Source of the DNA: an uncultured Erysipelotrichales bacterium
Lineage (GTDB): Bacteria; Bacillota_I; Bacilli_A; Erysipelotrichales; Coprobacillaceae
Assembly (NCBI GenBank): GCA_910579135.1
Contig: CAJTTM010000011.1
Span: forward strand, 10,543 to 74,542
Length of the DNA stretch: 64,000 bases
Direction of reading: 5' to 3'
Positions 53,269-63,230 of this stretch are shown in pieces. Made by a program: the position numbers and the translations under genes. The notes beneath the pieces were generated by a model. It was given only the letters and a program-made list of their open reading frames with translations. It did not search any database and had not been told where the DNA came from. Positions within the stretch are counted from its first letter, which is position 1, and the number at the start of each line of letters is the position of its first letter.

Positions 53269-55926
53269 CTAATTATATTTTTTTCTTCTTATAAGAACAG
53301 ATATACCCATTAATGCAACTATACCTGCAATCATATAAACAATCATTTCTTGATTATCTGATGTTTTAACTTTGTTTTTAGTTTTAGAGTTATCTTTAAG
53401 CTTATCACCTAAAACATCACTATTTAATGAATCTTCTTTATCTATATTGGCAGTAGGTTTATTCTTATCTTTATTTTCAACTTTATCTCCTAATACATCT
53501 GAATTTAAATTATCATCTTCCTTAGGAGTATTATTGACCTTTTGATAATAAACATTAACAACTTTATCCCCATCAGCAATTCCAGTTAAATGACCATCAG
53601 TTCTTACATAAGTATATTCATTAATATTAATTTGATCATATTGAGTAACATTATACTCACTATCTTCAACAATATCAGTGAAAACTTGATCATTAGAAAT
53701 TGTTTCATTAGTATCAATATCAAAATACTTCACTGTAACAGTATATCTATTTAATCGACGATAATATAAATTAATCACCTTATCTTTATCTAATTTTCCT
53801 TGTAAACCATCATTAGCTGCTCTTACAAATACATAATCATTGATTTCTGTATCTAAATAAGAACTTACATCATAACTTGTATTTTCTCTAACAAGATCAC
53901 TCACAATAGTATCTTTTAAGACTTTATCACTACCCTCTTCCAAGAAATTAACAGTCACTTTATATTTCAGTAATTTATGCGCTGCCTTTAAAGCAATTTC
54001 ATCAGTTCTACCTACAAGATTATCTTTTTCTTGAACATAGTATAAATCTTCATCTTTAGTATCAGGAAGAACATTCCAACGTATTCCATCTTCAACCTTT
54101 GAATCACCTTTACCATCATAATACCAACCATCAATAATATGGTCATCATCATTTAATACTAATTTAAATTCTTCAGGTTCATCAATAAGATTTAATATAG
54201 CCCCACTTGCATTATAAATATCATCTCCATTTTTTGAAGCAAGATTATTGTAAATACGAGCATCTTCTCCCATTGTGAAAGTACCTTTATTGTAAACACC
54301 ACCACCAGATACTGCATTGACTACATCTTTAGTTTCTTCATCTTCTTTAACTACACTATATCCATTTTCATTAACAATACCAGTTTCCATATTAACAGTT
54401 GCAGTTTTACTATTGATATAAATACCACTCTGTAAATTTTTTGTAATAGATACTTTAGCACCTTTTTGAATGGTTACCTTACCACCTGCAACATATAAAG
54501 CTCCTTTACCAGTTGCTTTTGTTGTATTTCCTTCTAAAGACATAGATGATAAAGAATCAACTGTCATTTCTTTATAAGTATAAATACCATTTGATTGATT
54601 TTTATTTGCAGTTACATCAGAGTTATTAACGAATAAAACTTTACTAGCATATATACCATAGGTTCCATTTTCATTTGCAGTTATTTTAGTATCCTCTAAT
54701 GTAGTATTAACACTTGTATAGAATCCAGCAGTTCCATTATTATTTGCTGTAATCGTACAATTTGAAATAGTAGATGTATCTTTAGAAATATGAATTCCAT
54801 AATTACTATTATTATTTGCTATAATAGTATAATTTTTTGCATTGAAAGCACAGTTATTTCCACGTCCACCATCAATACCATTATTAGTGTTGTTGCTGAC
54901 ATTAAATACATGATTACCTGTATCTGATGTTAAGGTTATATAACCTTAACTAAATCCATCGGCTTTTCCACTAGCTGGTTGAGTCACACCATTACCACAA
55001 GCTGAAACATTAACATTATGTAAATTAAATGTTGGTTTTGAAGCAGTTCCACCAAACAAAGGTGCAGGTGACCCTAAGAAGCCATTTAATCCATTTCCAT
55101 CCATTTGAAGAGATCCACCCTCCATATTAAAGATAATATTAGGATTTCCATCAGCGTTTGCCCAAATACCCGAATAACTCTTTGTCACACCATTACTATT
55201 CGCAATAATATCTGAATTAACTGTATTAACTGTTTTACATTTGCTGCCTATAAAAATACCTGAACCATTAGGATTATTACTTGAATCCAATGTAGAATTT
55301 TCAATATTAATAGTATTAGCACTAAAGTCAGTAGCAAAATTAACTCGTTGACTATTTACAGTAATTTTTACATTTTTAATTGTAGTCAATGCTCCATTAA
55401 CATTTAAACTCCCATTACGAGTTTCACTTCCCTCTGCATCAACTGTTACTGTTCCTATAGTTAAATCATTATTTTTACCATCAATAGTACAATTATTAAA
55501 TGTAACTGTTCCTAAAACAACAACATGTCCTAATAATTCAACATCTTTTCCACTATTAAAGTTTAAATTGTATTTATAAGTACCCGCTTTAACTTTAATC
55601 GTATTAGTTGCATTTTTAATAACATTTTTAACTTCACTTAATGTCATATCTGGACTAATTGTATTCGCTTGGATTTCAGTATTTTCTGTTTGAAGAACTT
55701 TCATAGATTTCTTTGTTTTTTCCAAAACCACTTCTTCTTTTTGTTTGTTTGAATCTTTATCTTCAACAGTTATTTCATTGACATCTTTTGATATATCATC
55801 ATTAGATATATTTTCGTTCACTTCATTATCTACTGCAATATTTTCCTGAGCCATTATCGTTGATAAACTAGAAGAAAACACTAAAGATGCACACAGAATA
55901 AAAGCGTTCATTTTATTCATTTTCAT
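53269..55926 (-). pseudogene. Large MucBP surface protein split by one in-frame TAA
   Basis: The N-terminal half (54946-55926, 326 residues) has a signal peptide, an acidic linker and the start of an Asn-rich right-handed beta-helix. A TAA at 54946-54948 follows ADGFS. The same frame continues without another stop through more beta-helix repeats (NNNGTAGFYTS, NENGTYGIYAS), two MucBP-like repeats, two LNSDVLGDK linkers and a KTSDNQ-helix-RRKKYN anchor to 53269. The intact protein would be about 885 residues. CAA-to-TAA is the simplest origin. The secreted N-part alone would lack the anchor. Confidence 0.8.
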
Positions 55927-55965
55927 ATTTATTTCTCCCCTTCCTTATTTAATATTTACCTGTAC

Positions 55966-55996
55966 ATTATACACACACACACACGATTTTTGTCAA
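55966..55996 (-). promoter_or_regulatory. Promoter with (GT)7 tract in its spacer, likely phase-variable
   Basis: On the minus strand a perfect -35 TTGACA (55996-55991) and a perfect -10 TATAAT (55971-55966) are separated by 19 bp, of which 14 positions (55971-55984 on the + strand, AC repeated seven times) are a dinucleotide tract. Loss or gain of one unit gives 17 or 21 bp, which would switch strength. It drives the large surface-protein gene, whose ATG is 40 bp downstream behind AAGGGGAG. Confidence 0.8.
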
Positions 55997-56098
55997 TTGT
56001 CAAAAATGACATATATAATGATAAAAATTAAGCGATACACTCTTTATAATCAAAGTTGAGCCTAATAGACAAGATAACAAAAAATCTACCAATTCATT

Positions 56099-56743
56099 TT
56101 AAAAGGAATTATTCTTGTAGATATAATACAACCCTTCATCCTCTAAAATACAATAAAATAACTGTTTATAATCTTTGATTCCATCTTTCATTAATAAATC
56201 CAATAACCATTTCTCATCCTTATTTAATGTTTTTAATACATCATAATTAATCTCACCATCCGCAATCAAAGGATCAGGAATAGGATAATGACTTTGTTTT
56301 TTTTCTATAACTGATAAGTTACCATCAGTTTCTAATACTGCAAATTCAACATCAGATAAGCTCCCTACTCCCTCTTCCCTTAAATGATGAGATAAATCAT
56401 TAACAGAATAATTTAATTTTTTAAGCTTTTCTTGATCTAAAACTCCCTTATAAATAATATAAGTAGGTTGACCATCTAATATTTTTTTTAAAGAATGTGA
56501 TTTTAACGATAGATAAGAACATACCTTATCAATAACAACAATAACTAATACAGCTAGCATACTATGAAATAATGTTAATTTTTCATCACCAATGGATAAA
56601 GTCATTAATTCACTCATAATTAAAAATACAATTAAATCTAATACAGTCAATTGACTTAATTCTTTCTTTCCTAAAAATCTTAATATAATTAGTAAATAAA
56701 AATAAGAAACAAAAGTTGTTATAATAATCTCACTATATTTCAT
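56099..56743 (-). CDS. DUF421 (YetF-like) membrane protein, second copy
   Basis: 214 residues with three N-terminal helices and a soluble DUF421 domain: FLGKKELSQLTVLDLIVFLIMSELMTLSIGD, then LSHHLREEGVGSLSDVEFAVLETDGNLSVIEKK. It resembles the copy at 37691-38365 but is clearly divergent. Function is unknown. It starts at ATG behind AAAGGTGAATTT and is divergent from the next gene across 41 bp. Confidence 0.88.
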   Translation of the reverse strand: MKYSEIIITTFVSYFYLLIILRFLGKKELSQLTVLDLIVFLIMSELMTLSIGDEKLTLFHSMLAVLVIVVIDKVCSYLSLKSHSLKKILDGQPTYIIYKGVLDQEKLKKLNYSVNDLSHHLREEGVGSLSDVEFAVLETDGNLSVIEKKQSHYPIPDPLIADGEINYDVLKTLNKDEKWLLDLLMKDGIKDYKQLFYCILEDEGLYYIYKNNSF

Positions 56744-56784
56744 AAATTCACCTTTTCCTTCATATATTATTTCAGGAGGATACT

Positions 56785-57135
56785 ATGAAACAAATATTAC
56801 GAACTTACTTTTATACATTTTTATTAATATTCATTCCTTTTACCCTACTTTCTTTTATCTTTGCCTTGCTTTCGTATTTCATACAATGGAATGGAACTAT
56901 TTTTTATATTATTATTGAAATTCTTTCTTATTTTATCTTGATTATTAGTGCTTTATACTTTACTTCAAGATTAGAAAATAAAAGATTACATCATTCTCTT
57001 TTATTTGCTTTTATTTATTTTATATTGAGTTTACTTATTCATTTAGGTAACGTTAATATTATTCATCTTGTTTGTAAACCATTATTATTTATTATCATTG
57101 GTATATTAAAAGACAAATTATTAAAACAAGACTAG
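56785..57135 (+). CDS. Four-helix membrane protein, TIGR04086-like
   Basis: 116 residues, almost all hydrophobic, with helices at about 8-35, 40-60, 70-88 and 92-110. Size and layout match the TIGR04086 family of spore-formers, which is uncharacterised. It starts behind TCAGGAGGATACT. A perfect palindromic terminator (57141-57162) follows. The assignment rests on architecture only. Confidence 0.6.
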   Translation: MKQILRTYFYTFLLIFIPFTLLSFIFALLSYFIQWNGTIFYIIIEILSYFILIISALYFTSRLENKRLHHSLLFAFIYFILSLLIHLGNVNIIHLVCKPLLFIIIGILKDKLLKQD

Positions 57136-57140
57136 TAAAA

Positions 57141-57170
57141 TAGCAGCTTTTAAAAGCTGCTATTTTATTG
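57141..57170 (+). terminator. Terminator of the four-helix membrane gene
   Basis: TAGCAGCTTTT and AAAAGCTGCTA are exact complements, followed by TTTTA. Confidence 0.8.
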
Positions 57171-57180
57171 TATGGATAAA

Positions 57181-57204
57181 AACGAGATTAATTATAATCT
57201 CGTT
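57181..57204 (-). terminator. Terminator of greA
   Basis: AACGAGATTA and TAATCTCGTT pair perfectly around four bases; TTTTTA follows on the minus strand. Confidence 0.75.
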
Positions 57205-57253
57205 AATTCTAAACTTTCTTCAATAACCTAGACTACACTAAGTTTCACAAAAA

Positions 57254-57739
57254 TTAAGCTAAATATTCAATCTTTAAGATTTTAACTTCATAAGGTTCAG
57301 CAACTCCGACTGAAACGATTTCATTTACTCCGTGGTCAAGGATTGCTTTTGCTAGTGGTGATTCATTTGAAATTTTACCATTTAAAGGATCTGTTTCAAA
57401 TGTACCAACAATTGTATAAGTTTCTTCTTCTCCATTTTCTTCAGATAAATCTAAAATGGTTACAGTTGCTCCTGGTTTAGCGACTGTACTATCTAATTGA
57501 GATTCATCAATAATTTTGACATGCATCAACATTTGATCAATCTCTTTAATTCTTGATTCAATATGTGCCTGTTTATCTCTTGCAGAATCATAATCAGCAT
57601 TTTCTGACAAGTCACCTTGAGAACGAGCTAATTGTAATTCTTCAATAACTTTAGGTCTTTGTACATTAATTAAGTCTTCTTTTTCTTTCTTTAACTTTTC
57701 AACACCCGCTTGGGTTAAAAGTACTTCATCATGATCCAT
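57254..57739 (-). CDS. greA: Transcription elongation factor GreA
   Basis: 161 residues from the ATG at 57739 behind GAGGTGA. The N-terminal coiled coil (about 10-75) has the catalytic tip acidic pair in SENADYDSARDKQA. The C-terminal FKBP-like domain has ISNESPLAKAILDHGVNE. GreA rescues backtracked RNA polymerase by stimulating transcript cleavage. It is last in the mltG-to-greA gene block. Confidence 0.97.
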   Translation of the reverse strand: MDHDEVLLTQAGVEKLKKEKEDLINVQRPKVIEELQLARSQGDLSENADYDSARDKQAHIESRIKEIDQMLMHVKIIDESQLDSTVAKPGATVTILDLSEENGEEETYTIVGTFETDPLNGKISNESPLAKAILDHGVNEIVSVGVAEPYEVKILKIEYLA

Positions 57740-57785
57740 TAATTTCACCTCGTGCAAATACTATATCATAAATACATAAAAATTG

Positions 57786-58421
57786 CTAGAGTTTTATGTC
57801 ATCTATAATACTTTTCATCTTTGTTATCAATAAATCAATTGCTACTTTATTACTTCCACCCTCTGGAATAATAATATGAGCATATTTTTTTGAAGGTTCT
57901 ATAAATTGTTCGTGCATTGGTCTTACTGTATCTAAATATTGACTACAAACAGATTCAAGACTTCTTCCTCGTTCACTTATATCTCTTTTTAAACGTCTAA
58001 TAAAGCGAATATCAGAATCTGTATCTACATAAACAAGAATATCACATAATTCTCTTACTTCCTTTTGAGCTAAAACAAATATTCCTTCTAAAATAATAAT
58101 ATCTCTACCTTCAATGATTTCAACTTTTTGACTTCTTGTATGTATTGTATAATCATAAATAGGTTTTTCTATCCTTTGTTTTTGTTTTAACTGTGTAAGT
58201 TGTTTTACTAACAATTCATTATCAAAAGCAAATGGGTGATCATAGTTTGTTTTTACTCTTTCTTCTAACGTTTTATGACTTTGATCTTTATAATAATCAT
58301 CTTGCTTTAAAATCATTACACGATGATTTCCTTTAAAATATTCATATAGTTGTTGAGCTATAGATGTTTTTCCAGAAGCACTACCTCCTGCAATTCCAAT
58401 AATTACTGCTTGACTAGTCAT
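57786..58421 (-). CDS. udk: Uridine kinase
   Basis: 211 residues. The P-loop GGSASGKTS, QDDYYKD, YDHPFAFD, YDYTIHTR and a lid with RRLKRDISERGR are those of Udk. It phosphorylates uridine or cytidine with ATP/GTP. It overlaps the upstream U32 protein gene by 8 bp, and greA follows, as in the Bacillus yrrO-udk-greA order. Confidence 0.97.
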   Translation of the reverse strand: MTSQAVIIGIAGGSASGKTSIAQQLYEYFKGNHRVMILKQDDYYKDQSHKTLEERVKTNYDHPFAFDNELLVKQLTQLKQKQRIEKPIYDYTIHTRSQKVEIIEGRDIIILEGIFVLAQKEVRELCDILVYVDTDSDIRFIRRLKRDISERGRSLESVCSQYLDTVRPMHEQFIEPSKKYAHIIIPEGGSNKVAIDLLITKMKSIIDDIKL

Positions 58422-59664
58422 GTGGAACCTTCCTTCCTAAATCATTTGTTTCTACTTTTATGTTAATAGGGACATATAGTATTTCCATAGGATGATTTGC
58501 AATTTCTATTTCTTCTTTATCTTCGTTATAAATATGTTGAACTTCAAAATAAATATTTTCATGAGATGGTGAAAAGATTTCTATCTTATCTCCTACTTTA
58601 AAATAATTTCTTTGTTCAATACACGCCATCCCTGTTTTTTCATCATAATCTAAAACTCTCATAACAAATTCTTGAGTTGGATGTTCATCTCTTAAATTAA
58701 ATAATTGTTCATTTGAAGTTGGATTTTCATAGAAAAATCCATGACATAAAGCTCTATTTGCAGATTTTAATAATTCATTATAATAAAAATCATCATTAAT
58801 AAAAGCATCAGGATTTTCACAATAAGCATCAATAAGTTTACGATAAGTTGATACAACAGTCGCAATATAATGTAAAGATTTCATTCTTCCCTCTATCTTA
58901 AAAGAATCCACACCTAATTCAATCAATTCTCCTATATGATGAACTAAAGACATATCTTTACTAGACATAGAGAATGGTATTTCTCCTTCTTCATTAATTA
59001 AAGAATCATTTTCATATAAATCATAATACCAACGACATGATTGTGAACAACCACCTCTATTTGCATCTCTTCTACTAAAATAATTAGAAAGCATACATCT
59101 ACCAGAATAAGCTATACACATTGCTCCATGAATAAAGTATTCTATATCAATAGGTGTATGGGTCATAATTTCCTTTAAATCTTCAAAGGTTACTTCTCTA
59201 CCTAAAACAACTCTATCCATACCCATAGAATGATAAAATTCAATAGCTTTTAAATTTAATGAAGAAAGTTGAGTTGAAACATGAACTTCTAATGAAAGGT
59301 TTAATTTTTTCGCAAGAGTTAAAATATAAGGATCAGCTACAATAATAGCACTTACACCTATTTCATCTAACTTTCTTAAATAGTCTTCAATACCTTCTAT
59401 ATTATCTTGATGTAAAATAATATTACAAGTCACATGAATATGAGCATTATGTTTTCTCGCAAATTCTACTCCTTCTTTTATATCTTCAAGAGTAAAATTA
59501 GAAGCTTGTGAACGTAAAGAAAATTCTTTTCCTCCCACAAATACTGCATCAGCACCATATAATATCGCAATCTTTAGTTTTTCTAAATTACCAGCTGGAG
59601 CTAATAATTCAGGTTTTTTAATAATCACTCTTTTTCCATCTATAATTTTACTGATTTCTTTCAT
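58414..59664 (-). CDS. trhP2: U32-family tRNA hydroxylation protein, TrhP2/RlhA-like
   Basis: 416 residues. ELLAPAGNLEKLKIAILYGADAVFVGG is the U32 N-terminal signature. HGAMCIAYSGRCMLSNYF...RGGCSQSCRWYY shows four Cys that probably bind an Fe-S cluster. The C-terminal beta domain (about 330-416) is complete. In Bacillus such proteins hydroxylate tRNA wobble uridine (ho5U34) using prephenate. Overlap with its short paralogue and the neighbouring methyltransferase gene supports a tRNA ho5U/mo5U role. The old label peptidase U32 is probably misleading. Confidence 0.88.
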   Translation of the reverse strand: MKEISKIIDGKRVIIKKPELLAPAGNLEKLKIAILYGADAVFVGGKEFSLRSQASNFTLEDIKEGVEFARKHNAHIHVTCNIILHQDNIEGIEDYLRKLDEIGVSAIIVADPYILTLAKKLNLSLEVHVSTQLSSLNLKAIEFYHSMGMDRVVLGREVTFEDLKEIMTHTPIDIEYFIHGAMCIAYSGRCMLSNYFSRRDANRGGCSQSCRWYYDLYENDSLINEEGEIPFSMSSKDMSLVHHIGELIELGVDSFKIEGRMKSLHYIATVVSTYRKLIDAYCENPDAFINDDFYYNELLKSANRALCHGFFYENPTSNEQLFNLRDEHPTQEFVMRVLDYDEKTGMACIEQRNYFKVGDKIEIFSPSHENIYFEVQHIYNEDKEEIEIANHPMEILYVPINIKVETNDLGRKVPHD

Positions 59665-60562
59665 TATCTATCTTCCTCATATCTTCTAATTTATAAACAC
59701 TTTGATCAAATAGAAAACCTCTTGTTAAAGAAGAATTTAATTTTTTTAATAAGGGTAAAAATTCTTTCACTTCTTTATTATATCTTCCATTTTCTAATCC
59801 TTTTAAGGCGTCACTATATAGACTTACAACTTCAACAGCTTCATTTTCATTCATCATTAATGTTTCAATATAAAGATAATCAAACACTTTTAAAGTATTG
59901 AATAAATCTAAAGTATATAATCTATCATAACTTAATACATGTGTTCCTCTTTGATCTTCATATATATAACATTTAAAATCACTATCTCTAGGTTTCATTA
60001 TTAACGTTTGATTGGTTGAAAAATCTTTACTAGAAGCATCTTTATATGTTGATAATAATTTTCTTTTAGATGAAGCTAAATACTCTATTCCATGTCCTTT
60101 GATCATTAAAGGAATAGAACATTGTTCTTTGATTATTAATTGTTCTTCTAAAGGAATAACACCAGAAACAAAAGCAGAAGTCACCCCATACTTAGATAAT
60201 GCATTAATAGACAATCCATTTGTATTCAAAGTTTCAGGAGTATACATCATATCAAATGAATACTTATTTTCCTTTACAATCTGTAAAACTCCAAAATCTT
60301 GAAATAATAAACCATCTATAATTCCATTTAATTCTTTTAAATAAAGACTTAGTCCTTCCATTTCATATTGATCATATAACCCATTTACAAGCACATATAC
60401 TTTTTTATGATTACATTTTTCCTTGACTTGTTTTATTTCTTCAACAGATAATTTTAAAACAGCTTGCATAGAGTATTCTCCACCAACTACAAATAGTTCA
60501 ACTCCCATTGATAAATAATCATATAAATATTCTATTTTATTTAATTGAAGAGCTAATTTCAT
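59648..60562 (-). CDS. trhP1: U32-family tRNA hydroxylation partner, TrhP1-like
   Basis: 304 residues. It shares the barrel layout of U32 proteins (YDYLSMGVELFVVGGEYSM near the start, FQDFGVLQIV, YTPETLNTN) but lacks the cysteine cluster and the C-terminal domain of its neighbour. This matches the short YrrN/TrhP1 partner in Bacillus, which acts with TrhP2 in ho5U34 formation. It overlaps trhP2 by 17 bp and lies directly after the O-methyltransferase gene. Confidence 0.82.
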   Translation of the reverse strand: MKLALQLNKIEYLYDYLSMGVELFVVGGEYSMQAVLKLSVEEIKQVKEKCNHKKVYVLVNGLYDQYEMEGLSLYLKELNGIIDGLLFQDFGVLQIVKENKYSFDMMYTPETLNTNGLSINALSKYGVTSAFVSGVIPLEEQLIIKEQCSIPLMIKGHGIEYLASSKRKLLSTYKDASSKDFSTNQTLIMKPRDSDFKCYIYEDQRGTHVLSYDRLYTLDLFNTLKVFDYLYIETLMMNENEAVEVVSLYSDALKGLENGRYNKEVKEFLPLLKKLNSSLTRGFLFDQSVYKLEDMRKIDNERNQ

Positions 60563-60570
60563 TATTTTGC

Positions 60571-61170
60571 CTACTTTCTTTTTATAATACAGATTCCATC
60601 ACCTATATGATAATATTCAACTTCATAATCATCATGATTAAAAATCCAATCTTTAAATCTTTTTATCTTTTTTACTAATTGTTTTGTATTTCTATTTTTT
60701 ATATGTTCTATATCAAAAATCATTCCATGAAAATCTAAATTATCTACAATAATAATTCCATTCTTATTTACATATGGAACATATTTTTCAAAGAATTTTT
60801 GATATTGTGCTTTAGCAGCATCTATAAATAAACAATCATATGGTTTATGTTTTAACCTAGTACAATCAAACGTAAGAGCATCATCTAAATATATATCTAT
60901 TTGATCTTGATAATGATATTGAGTAATATTTTTAACTGCTTCTTGATATCTTTCCTCATTAAGTTCTATTGTTTCAACATGCAAATTTTCTACATTTGAA
61001 GTCATCATTAATGCTGAATAACCTATTGCGCTCCCTATTTCTAAACAACTCTTAGCTTGTCTTTTATGAAGTTGTTCAATTAAAAAGAGGATACCCTCCT
61101 TTTGCATTACTGGAATATTGCGTTTTAATGCTTCTTCTTCCATTTTATCATAAGTTATCATTAATACCAC
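60571..61170 (-). CDS. trmR: SAM-dependent O-methyltransferase, TrmR (YrrM)-like
   Basis: 199 residues. SCLEIGSAIGYSALMM is the SAM-binding motif I; VETIELNEERYQEA and DCLFIDAAKAQYQKFFEKYVPYVNKNGIIIVDN are typical of the COMT-like family containing TrmR. Bacillus TrmR methylates ho5U34 to mo5U34 in tRNAs. Being followed by both TrhP-like genes makes this role likely. It overlaps the mltG 3' end by 10 bp. Confidence 0.88.
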   Translation of the reverse strand: MVLMITYDKMEEEALKRNIPVMQKEGILFLIEQLHKRQAKSCLEIGSAIGYSALMMTSNVENLHVETIELNEERYQEAVKNITQYHYQDQIDIYLDDALTFDCTRLKHKPYDCLFIDAAKAQYQKFFEKYVPYVNKNGIIIVDNLDFHGMIFDIEHIKNRNTKQLVKKIKRFKDWIFNHDDYEVEYYHIGDGICIIKRK

Positions 61171-62201
61171 TTATTCTCCTTTACTGCTCTATTATGTTCT
61201 TCTAAAGTTTTACTATAAATGACTTTTCCATCTTTTTTCGCAAAGAAATAAAGATAATCATTTTTTTGATAATCAATACAACTTTTCATTGTTTTTAATG
61301 ACACACTACTAATTGGTCCAATAGGTAATCCATTATATTTATATGTATTATATGGTGAATCAATTGTTAGTTGATTTAAAGTCACTTTAACTCCTGTTTT
61401 TTGCCAAGCATAATTAACAGTAATATCACTTTGTAATCTCATATTTGTATTTAATCTATTCATAAATACACCAGCAATTTGAGGACGATCTTCATCAAAT
61501 AATGATTCTCTTTCTACAATTGATGAAAATGTTAGGAATTGATGTGTAGACCAATTCATTTTTTTTATATCTTCTTTTAATGGTGCAAGTTTTTCATCCA
61601 TCATATCTAATGCCTCTTCAATAAAAGATTTAACTGTAGGATCTTTATGACTTAGTAAATATGTTTCTGGATATAAATATCCTTCTAATGGATATTTAAT
61701 GCCATCTTTTAAAATATCATTATCTAAAAACCAGTATTCTTTTATTAATGATTTTAAATATTTCTTGTCATTTAATTCTTTTAATACATCTTTTTCATTT
61801 AATTTCATCTCCTTTGAAATTGTTTTGACAATTTCAGGTATTGTTTCTCCTTCTTTAATTGTAATCTTTGTTGATAAAACATACTTAGAAGAAGGCTTCT
61901 CTAAAATAGAGAAAATATCATTTAAATTCATACCTTTATTTAATATATATGTATTTGCTTTTAAGTTTGTAAAATGATTAAGTTTTAAAAATATGTCAGC
62001 ACACATTCTATTTTTGATTAGTCCAGCATCATCTAATGTTTCTAAGATTGATTGAACACCTTGTCCATTTTCAATTGTTACAACAACATCTTCTTTATTT
62101 TTAGAAACAGATGAAACACCTTGTATATAATAAATTGAAACCGCTAGTATTAATAATGCAATAACACCAACAAAAATAATGATTTTCTTTGACTTCGACA
62201 T
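61161..62201 (-). CDS. mltG: Endolytic transglycosylase MltG
   Basis: 346 residues with one N-terminal membrane helix (about 7-26). A LysM-like region (GQGVQSILETLDDAGLI, NDIFSILEKPSSKYV) is followed by the YceG catalytic domain, with the catalytic Glu in FLTFSSIVERESLFDEDRPQIAGVFMNRL and SPYNTYKYNGLPIGPISSVS. It cuts nascent glycan strands to set their length. It is first in the block that continues to greA. Confidence 0.95.
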   Translation of the reverse strand: MSKSKKIIIFVGVIALLILAVSIYYIQGVSSVSKNKEDVVVTIENGQGVQSILETLDDAGLIKNRMCADIFLKLNHFTNLKANTYILNKGMNLNDIFSILEKPSSKYVLSTKITIKEGETIPEIVKTISKEMKLNEKDVLKELNDKKYLKSLIKEYWFLDNDILKDGIKYPLEGYLYPETYLLSHKDPTVKSFIEEALDMMDEKLAPLKEDIKKMNWSTHQFLTFSSIVERESLFDEDRPQIAGVFMNRLNTNMRLQSDITVNYAWQKTGVKVTLNQLTIDSPYNTYKYNGLPIGPISSVSLKTMKSCIDYQKNDYLYFFAKKDGKVIYSKTLEEHNRAVKENKWY

Positions 62202-62291
62202 AGTATTCCTCCATTCTTTTTCATTATAGGCTATTTTATACTTTTTATCAAGAAAACCATTCTATATACAAAAAAAGCCAGCTAAGCTGAC

Positions 62292-63038
62292 TTATACTCT
62301 TGCACAACCATCTACTGATAAAATAACTCCTGTAATATAACTTGCCATATCACTTGCTAAAAAGATAAATGCATTGGCTATATCTTCAGGTTCTCCCATT
62401 CTACCAAGTGGTATTGTTTTAATAATTGGTTGAATAACTGAATCTGGCAAATTAGCTACCATATCTGTTTTTGTAACTCCTGGAGCCACAGCATTAACTC
62501 TAATATTATCTTTCGCAAGTTCTCTTGCTAATGATTTTGTTAAACCATTTAAAGCGAACTTAGAAGTAGGATATCCACATCCTGAAGGTTGCCCATAAAT
62601 AGAAACCATAGAACTTGTATTCAAGATAACACCTTCACCTTGTTCTTTCATAATCTTAGCAGCAGCTTGAGAACAAACAAATACTGCATTTACATTTAAA
62701 TCAATAGCTTTTTCAAAATCTTTAACATCATAATCATAAATGCTTTCTTTTTGGGAAATACCAGCATTATTAATTAAAACATCTAAACGTCCAAAAGTAT
62801 CTACAACTTCTTTAAAAGCCTCCTCTACTTCCTTTGTATCTAATAAATTAGGATATAAACCGATAACTGGATAATTTTCATTTTCAGCTCTTAATTTTTC
62901 TAATGCTATATCAACAGTTTCTTTTCTAGAACCAAATAATGCAACCTTAGCACCTTGATCCAAAAATCCTTTAACAGTACTATATCCAATTCCTCTAGTA
63001 CCTCCAGTAACAATCGCAACTTTTCCTTCTAATAACAT
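62292..63038 (-). CDS. Short-chain dehydrogenase/reductase, FabG-like
   Basis: 248 residues. Rossmann motif VTGGTRGIGYST, NNAG (LINNAGIS), catalytic Ser in NTSSMVSIYG and YxxxK in YPTSKFALNG are all present, and PEDIANAFIFLASDMASYITGVILSVDGCARV ends the fold. The length and motifs fit 3-oxoacyl-ACP reductase or a sugar/steroid dehydrogenase. It is not beside fatty-acid genes, so the substrate is open. It starts at ATG behind GAAAGGAAGATGAAGAA. Confidence 0.9.
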   Translation of the reverse strand: MLLEGKVAIVTGGTRGIGYSTVKGFLDQGAKVALFGSRKETVDIALEKLRAENENYPVIGLYPNLLDTKEVEEAFKEVVDTFGRLDVLINNAGISQKESIYDYDVKDFEKAIDLNVNAVFVCSQAAAKIMKEQGEGVILNTSSMVSIYGQPSGCGYPTSKFALNGLTKSLARELAKDNIRVNAVAPGVTKTDMVANLPDSVIQPIIKTIPLGRMGEPEDIANAFIFLASDMASYITGVILSVDGCARV

Positions 63039-63230
63039 TTCTTCATCTTCCTTTCTTTGATAATATATATGTTATCTCATCTTTATCTTCTTGTCAATTA
63101 ATTCACATATTTTAAATACATGTTCTTTTTTACTCATTTTAAAAATATTTGATGTCATACTATTTCTAGAAATATATTTTATATAAACACACATCTTTTA
63201 AGTCACTTTCTTGATGTGTGTTTTATCATT

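Noticed and set aside
58414..59664. Secreted collagenase/peptidase role suggested by the name peptidase U32
   Set aside because: No signal peptide is present, and the cysteine cluster and gene neighbourhood fit the tRNA hydroxylation branch.
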